DNA of 34,690 nucleotides, from positions 1 to 34,690 of the forward strand of contig JAKATT010000217.1 in the NCBI GenBank assembly GCA_021818615.1. Direction: 5' to 3'. Under the pieces are notes generated by a model, which saw only the letters and a program-made list of their open reading frames with translations, searched no databases and was not told the DNA's origin. A program made the translations under genes and the position numbers. Positions 32,271-34,690 of the stretch are shown one piece after another; the stretch's first letter is position 1; the number at the start of each line of letters is the position of its first letter. Origin of the DNA: Actinomycetes bacterium. GTDB taxonomy: Bacteria > Actinomycetota > Acidimicrobiia > Acidimicrobiales > Bog-793.

Positions 32271-33236
32271 ATGGGAACACGGATCGTATGCCTGCCGGCA
32301 GCCGTCCCTGTCGTCGCGGCGATGGCTTTGGTCGGAGCGTCAGCCGACGCATCCACGCGGCCTGGCCCATTACGCGACGGCCCGTCGGGCTATTGGTGGG
32401 GCACAGACAGCAACGGACCCGCACCGTCCGGCTCTGTGTCGCCTTGCCCATCGAGCTCGGCTCCATGGTTCGAGCCGAACATCTCGAACAACGGCTGCGG
32501 CCGCTACGGAGGCTACTTCGGAGAGATCGGCGGATACTGGGACCTCAACAACACAGGTTGCAGTAGTACCAACGCTTACAACTCAACCGCCTCGAACGAC
32601 GCTCACACAAACGCTGCAACCTACTCTGACGGCATCGGCCGGACTCCCTATTGGTTCGGTGGCGGCCCGGGACTCGACCCGAACTATGACGGCACGGCCA
32701 CCGAGGCCCACACTTGGGGATACGATCAAGCCGCGGAGGCGGCCAAGCTGGCCTCTGACCTTGGTGTCAGCTGGGACTTTCCTCTCCTGTGGATCGACGT
32801 CGAGCCACACTTCGGTTGGAGACATGTCTACAGCAGTTGTGGCAACATTGTCGGGACGCTAGCAAGCGGACTTGCCCGCGACACGTTCAACGGCTACTGG
32901 GACTACCTGGAACACGACCAAACTCTCTACTTGCCAGGCGTCTACTCGAACCACTCGTTCTGGGACGACCCCGGAGGCACCTCGGGGATGGGCACTCTTT
33001 CGGGCACATCGGAGTGGACGGCAAACTGGGCGGCCAACGACAACGCCTGTGACAATCCTGGCCCGTACGACTGGACACAAACGTTTAGTCCAAGCTGTGC
33101 TGGCTTTACGAGCTACAGTGCGGTGTTCTTTGGCGGAATCACCTCAAGTAATGCCTGTGCGTTCGCTTGGCAATGGTCCGGCGGCCCGGGAGACTACGAT
33201 CAGATCGATGCAAACAGGGAGGACTCCTGTGCATAG
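32271..33236 (+). CDS. Secreted glycosidase-like protein (GH25/DUF1906-like, tentative)
   Basis: A 321-residue protein with a signal peptide (~1-28, VVAAMALVGASADA). The mature part has blocks that resemble GH25-type or Rv2525c-like barrels: WDFPLLWIDVEPH (acidic pair DxE), LYLPGVYSNHSFWDDP, WTANWAAND, and the C-terminal CAFAWQWSGGPGDYDQID. Several cysteines suggest disulfides. It may cut peptidoglycan or another glycan outside the cell; the fold assignment is by pattern only. Its GC content is visibly lower than the neighbours (many AAC, ACA and AGT codons), which suggests transfer. The ATG follows GAGG at a distance of about 9 nt. It overlaps the lipoprotein gene by 8 nt. Confidence 0.6.
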   Translation: MGTRIVCLPAAVPVVAAMALVGASADASTRPGPLRDGPSGYWWGTDSNGPAPSGSVSPCPSSSAPWFEPNISNNGCGRYGGYFGEIGGYWDLNNTGCSSTNAYNSTASNDAHTNAATYSDGIGRTPYWFGGGPGLDPNYDGTATEAHTWGYDQAAEAAKLASDLGVSWDFPLLWIDVEPHFGWRHVYSSCGNIVGTLASGLARDTFNGYWDYLEHDQTLYLPGVYSNHSFWDDPGGTSGMGTLSGTSEWTANWAANDNACDNPGPYDWTQTFSPSCAGFTSYSAVFFGGITSSNACAFAWQWSGGPGDYDQIDANREDSCA

Positions 33237-33819
33237 CGATGTCGCGCGGACGGCTGCCCGAGAACCTGCTCGCTGGGGACCCTTGGCGCTGGCTGCCGTA
33301 GTTGTCGCCGTAAGCGGTTGCGGGAGCCTCGCTGGCTCGCGTGCACCCAGCAGCGAGGTGCCGCGGGCCGCTAGCCTTTGCACGTCCTCACAGCTACGGC
33401 TGGTCATGACAACCGAGGAGCCCTGGAATGCCGAGGTCCTCTGGGTGCTGGGGTTCCAGAATACAGGAACGAGCGCCTGCTCAGTACAAGGAGGTGATCC
33501 TCACTTCACCGTGCTCGAGCAGTCGGGGCAACAGGCACCGGTGACTCCCGACTATGTCGACCAGCTGCAGGGCGTGTGGCCACCAATGTCCATTGTGACC
33601 ACGGCTCTCCAACCGGGGGATATAGCGGGGTTCTTTGTGGTCTCTGTGCACAATCCGGCCTACGTGTGCGACGGCACTCCTACTACCCTTGAAGCCACCC
33701 CGCCTGGTTCGGACCAGGCTCTCACTTTCGGCTCCAGTGGATTCATCGTCTGCAGCGGTGACGAAGTATGGGTTTCACCGGTACACGCAGGCGACGCGCC
33801 ACCAACACCGCCATCATGA
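33229..33819 (+). CDS. Lipoprotein with DUF4232-like domain
   Basis: A 196-residue predicted lipoprotein. A basic start is followed by a hydrophobic stretch and the lipobox VSGC (Cys31). The outer part (LCTSSQLRLVMTTEEPWNAEVLWVLGFQNTGTSACSVQGGDP...) fits DUF4232, a beta-sandwich family common on actinobacterial surfaces with no known function. The start is GTG 33229, with GGGAGGA 5 nt upstream inside the end of the previous gene, so the two are coupled. It probably works at the envelope with the glycosidase-like protein. Base composition is also lower in GC than the core genes. Confidence 0.75.
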   Translation: MHSDVARTAAREPARWGPLALAAVVVAVSGCGSLAGSRAPSSEVPRAASLCTSSQLRLVMTTEEPWNAEVLWVLGFQNTGTSACSVQGGDPHFTVLEQSGQQAPVTPDYVDQLQGVWPPMSIVTTALQPGDIAGFFVVSVHNPAYVCDGTPTTLEATPPGSDQALTFGSSGFIVCSGDEVWVSPVHAGDAPPTPPS

Positions 33820-34015
33820 CCCAGCCCTCCATATTCGACCGGTGCGGCTCTCCGAGAGTGACGGCCCTGATCGGTCTGCAGCATCGCTGACCAGGCGGTA
33901 GATCGCCGGAGTAGACAGCAGCCGAGTGGCGGCTTGATATGTTGAGCCGGGATTCGGCTCCCTCAAACGGCTACGGCCGTTCTCGGAGACGCTGGGGTCG
34001 ACCGGACGGGCCCCG

Positions 34016-34350
34016 GTGTTGCCCGGCTCGCTGATCTCGCTGCGGCGCAAGTGCGGCAAGCCGGGATGTCGGTGCGCGACGGGCACGCCAAGGTCCCCCT
34101 CGGTGAGGTCCATCCCGAGGCGGCTCGGCTCGAGCCCGAAGCCAAGCGGATCTGCGATGCCATCAGCATCTCCGCCTACGACGCCGAGACCACGCTGGCG
34201 CGCATGCTGCGCCCGCACTTCGCCCGCGCGAAGGACGAGGCACGCACGCTCGCCCAGGAGATCTGCGCCGCGCCGGCCGGCATCGAAGTCGTCGGCAAGC
34301 GCCTCGAGGTTCGCATCGAGCCGCTGTCCGACCCGCGTCGAACGAGAGCA
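34016..34350 (+). pseudogene. Chimeric IS-associated remnant
   Basis: Two protein fragments in different frames lie next to each other. 34016-~34087 reads LPGSLISLRRKCGKPGCRCATG, which resembles the short DUF6788-type protein often linked to ISs. From ~34087 to 34350 another frame reads KVPLGEVHPEAARLEPEAKRICDAISISAYDAETTLARMLRPHFARAKDEARTL...RIEPLSDPRRTRALAA, which resembles the C-terminal part of a putative actinobacterial transposase. Neither is complete. The 200 bases before it (33820-34015) contain no gene I can support. Confidence 0.55.
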
Positions 34351-34445
34351 CTCGCCGCCCCGGTCGTAGGACAAGGAGGAGCTCATGTCAGTCGACTCGG
34401 TTGGGATGACCTGCACGGGTCAAAGGGGGTCGGAGAGCGGCCCGC

Positions 34446-34690
34446 TCAGCCGGCGTCGAAGCCTCGCGGGAGCCGGTCCGAAGTCCAGCCAAGGCGCGCC
34501 ACGGCCTGGACGCAGGCGAACCGGTCCGTCATGCCGGCGACGTAGCCGACCGCGCTTCGCAGTGGATCCCGCTCGGACTCGCGCCGCTGCTCGGCTGGCA
34601 TCTCGCTCGGATGAGACTCAAAGTGCTCGACAAGAGCACGCAACATCTCGATCACGCGCCGTGACTGCTCGATCGAGGCTTGCCTCAGGT
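34446..34690 (-). CDS. dgt: dGTPase (dNTP triphosphohydrolase), C-terminal part
   Basis: About 81 residues on the minus strand, open to the right edge: VIEMLRALVEHFESHPSEMPAEQRR...DPLRSAVGYVAGMTDRFACVQAVARLGW. The YVAGMTDRFA motif is typical of the C-terminus of bacterial HD-domain dGTPases. These hydrolyse dGTP to deoxyguanosine and triphosphate, and in actinobacteria the gene often precedes dnaG. The HD domain and start lie outside the window. It marks the return to core genome after the mobile region. Confidence 0.85.
   Translation of the reverse strand, partial: LRQASIEQSRRVIEMLRALVEHFESHPSEMPAEQRRESERDPLRSAVGYVAGMTDRFACVQAVARLGWTSDRLPRGFDAG

Overview
The window is high-GC DNA from an actinobacterium. 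Supporting signs are a WhiB-family protein, a PdtaS-type histidine kinase, a paired set of ArsA-like ATPases, a FolP2-like protein, frequent GTG starts, 4-nt ATGA/GTGA gene overlaps, and -10-like TANNNT boxes placed 6-8 nt before start codons (leaderless style). An Acidimicrobiia-like or other deep-branching actinobacterium is my best guess from gene content; there is no rRNA gene to settle it.

Layout. 1-970: the start of an AbiEi-type gene (cut by the window edge), a hairpin-forming repeat and a 14-copy 13-bp minisatellite. 969-6394: a rhodanese-MoeB fusion, a divergent nitroreductase, a tightly coupled operon (cyclic 2,3-diphosphoglycerate synthase-like GTPase, aquaporin, ParB-like protein) and a conserved gene of unknown function. 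6489-13457: a plus-strand run of metH, thioredoxin-TPR chaperone, FolP2-like protein, DNA polymerase III delta and inositol monophosphatase, the last apparently starting at CTG. 13495-19190, minus strand: SGNH hydrolase plus MBOAT acyltransferase (surface polysaccharide acylation), etfB-etfA, and a glycerophosphodiesterase. 19221-19691: a WhiB1-like gene with CRP-like sites. 19770-27401, minus strand: a long series reading DUF3107, ArsA-like ATPase 1, ArsA-like ATPase 2, O-methyltransferase, PHP phosphoesterase, PdtaS, ECF sigma factor, membrane anti-sigma candidate. whiB1 and pdtaS are also neighbours in Mycobacterium tuberculosis.

27788-34350 is an accessory region of nested mobile DNA. It holds an ISL3-type transposase remnant, then an IS21-type istB gene cut in two by a 3165-bp insertion. 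The insertion (28827-31991) carries three minus-strand genes overlapping by 4 nt: a tyrosine recombinase (apparently frameshifted near its N-terminus), a small Xre-type HTH protein, and a 539-residue recombinase-like protein with ten CxxC motifs and degraded catalytic positions. Removing exactly this segment restores the istB frame and the conserved NLHPGGFDE sequence, so the element borders can be read to within one base. After it come the terminal repeats of the IS21 element, an outward promoter that starts inside them, and two genes of lower GC: a secreted glycosidase-like protein and a lipoprotein. A chimeric IS remnant and the 3' end of a dGTPase gene close the window.

The best candidate for a poorly described system is the recombinase-HTH-zinc-ribbon recombinase element. 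The cDPG synthase/aquaporin/ParB-like operon and the DUF3107-ArsA-ArsA operon are next.
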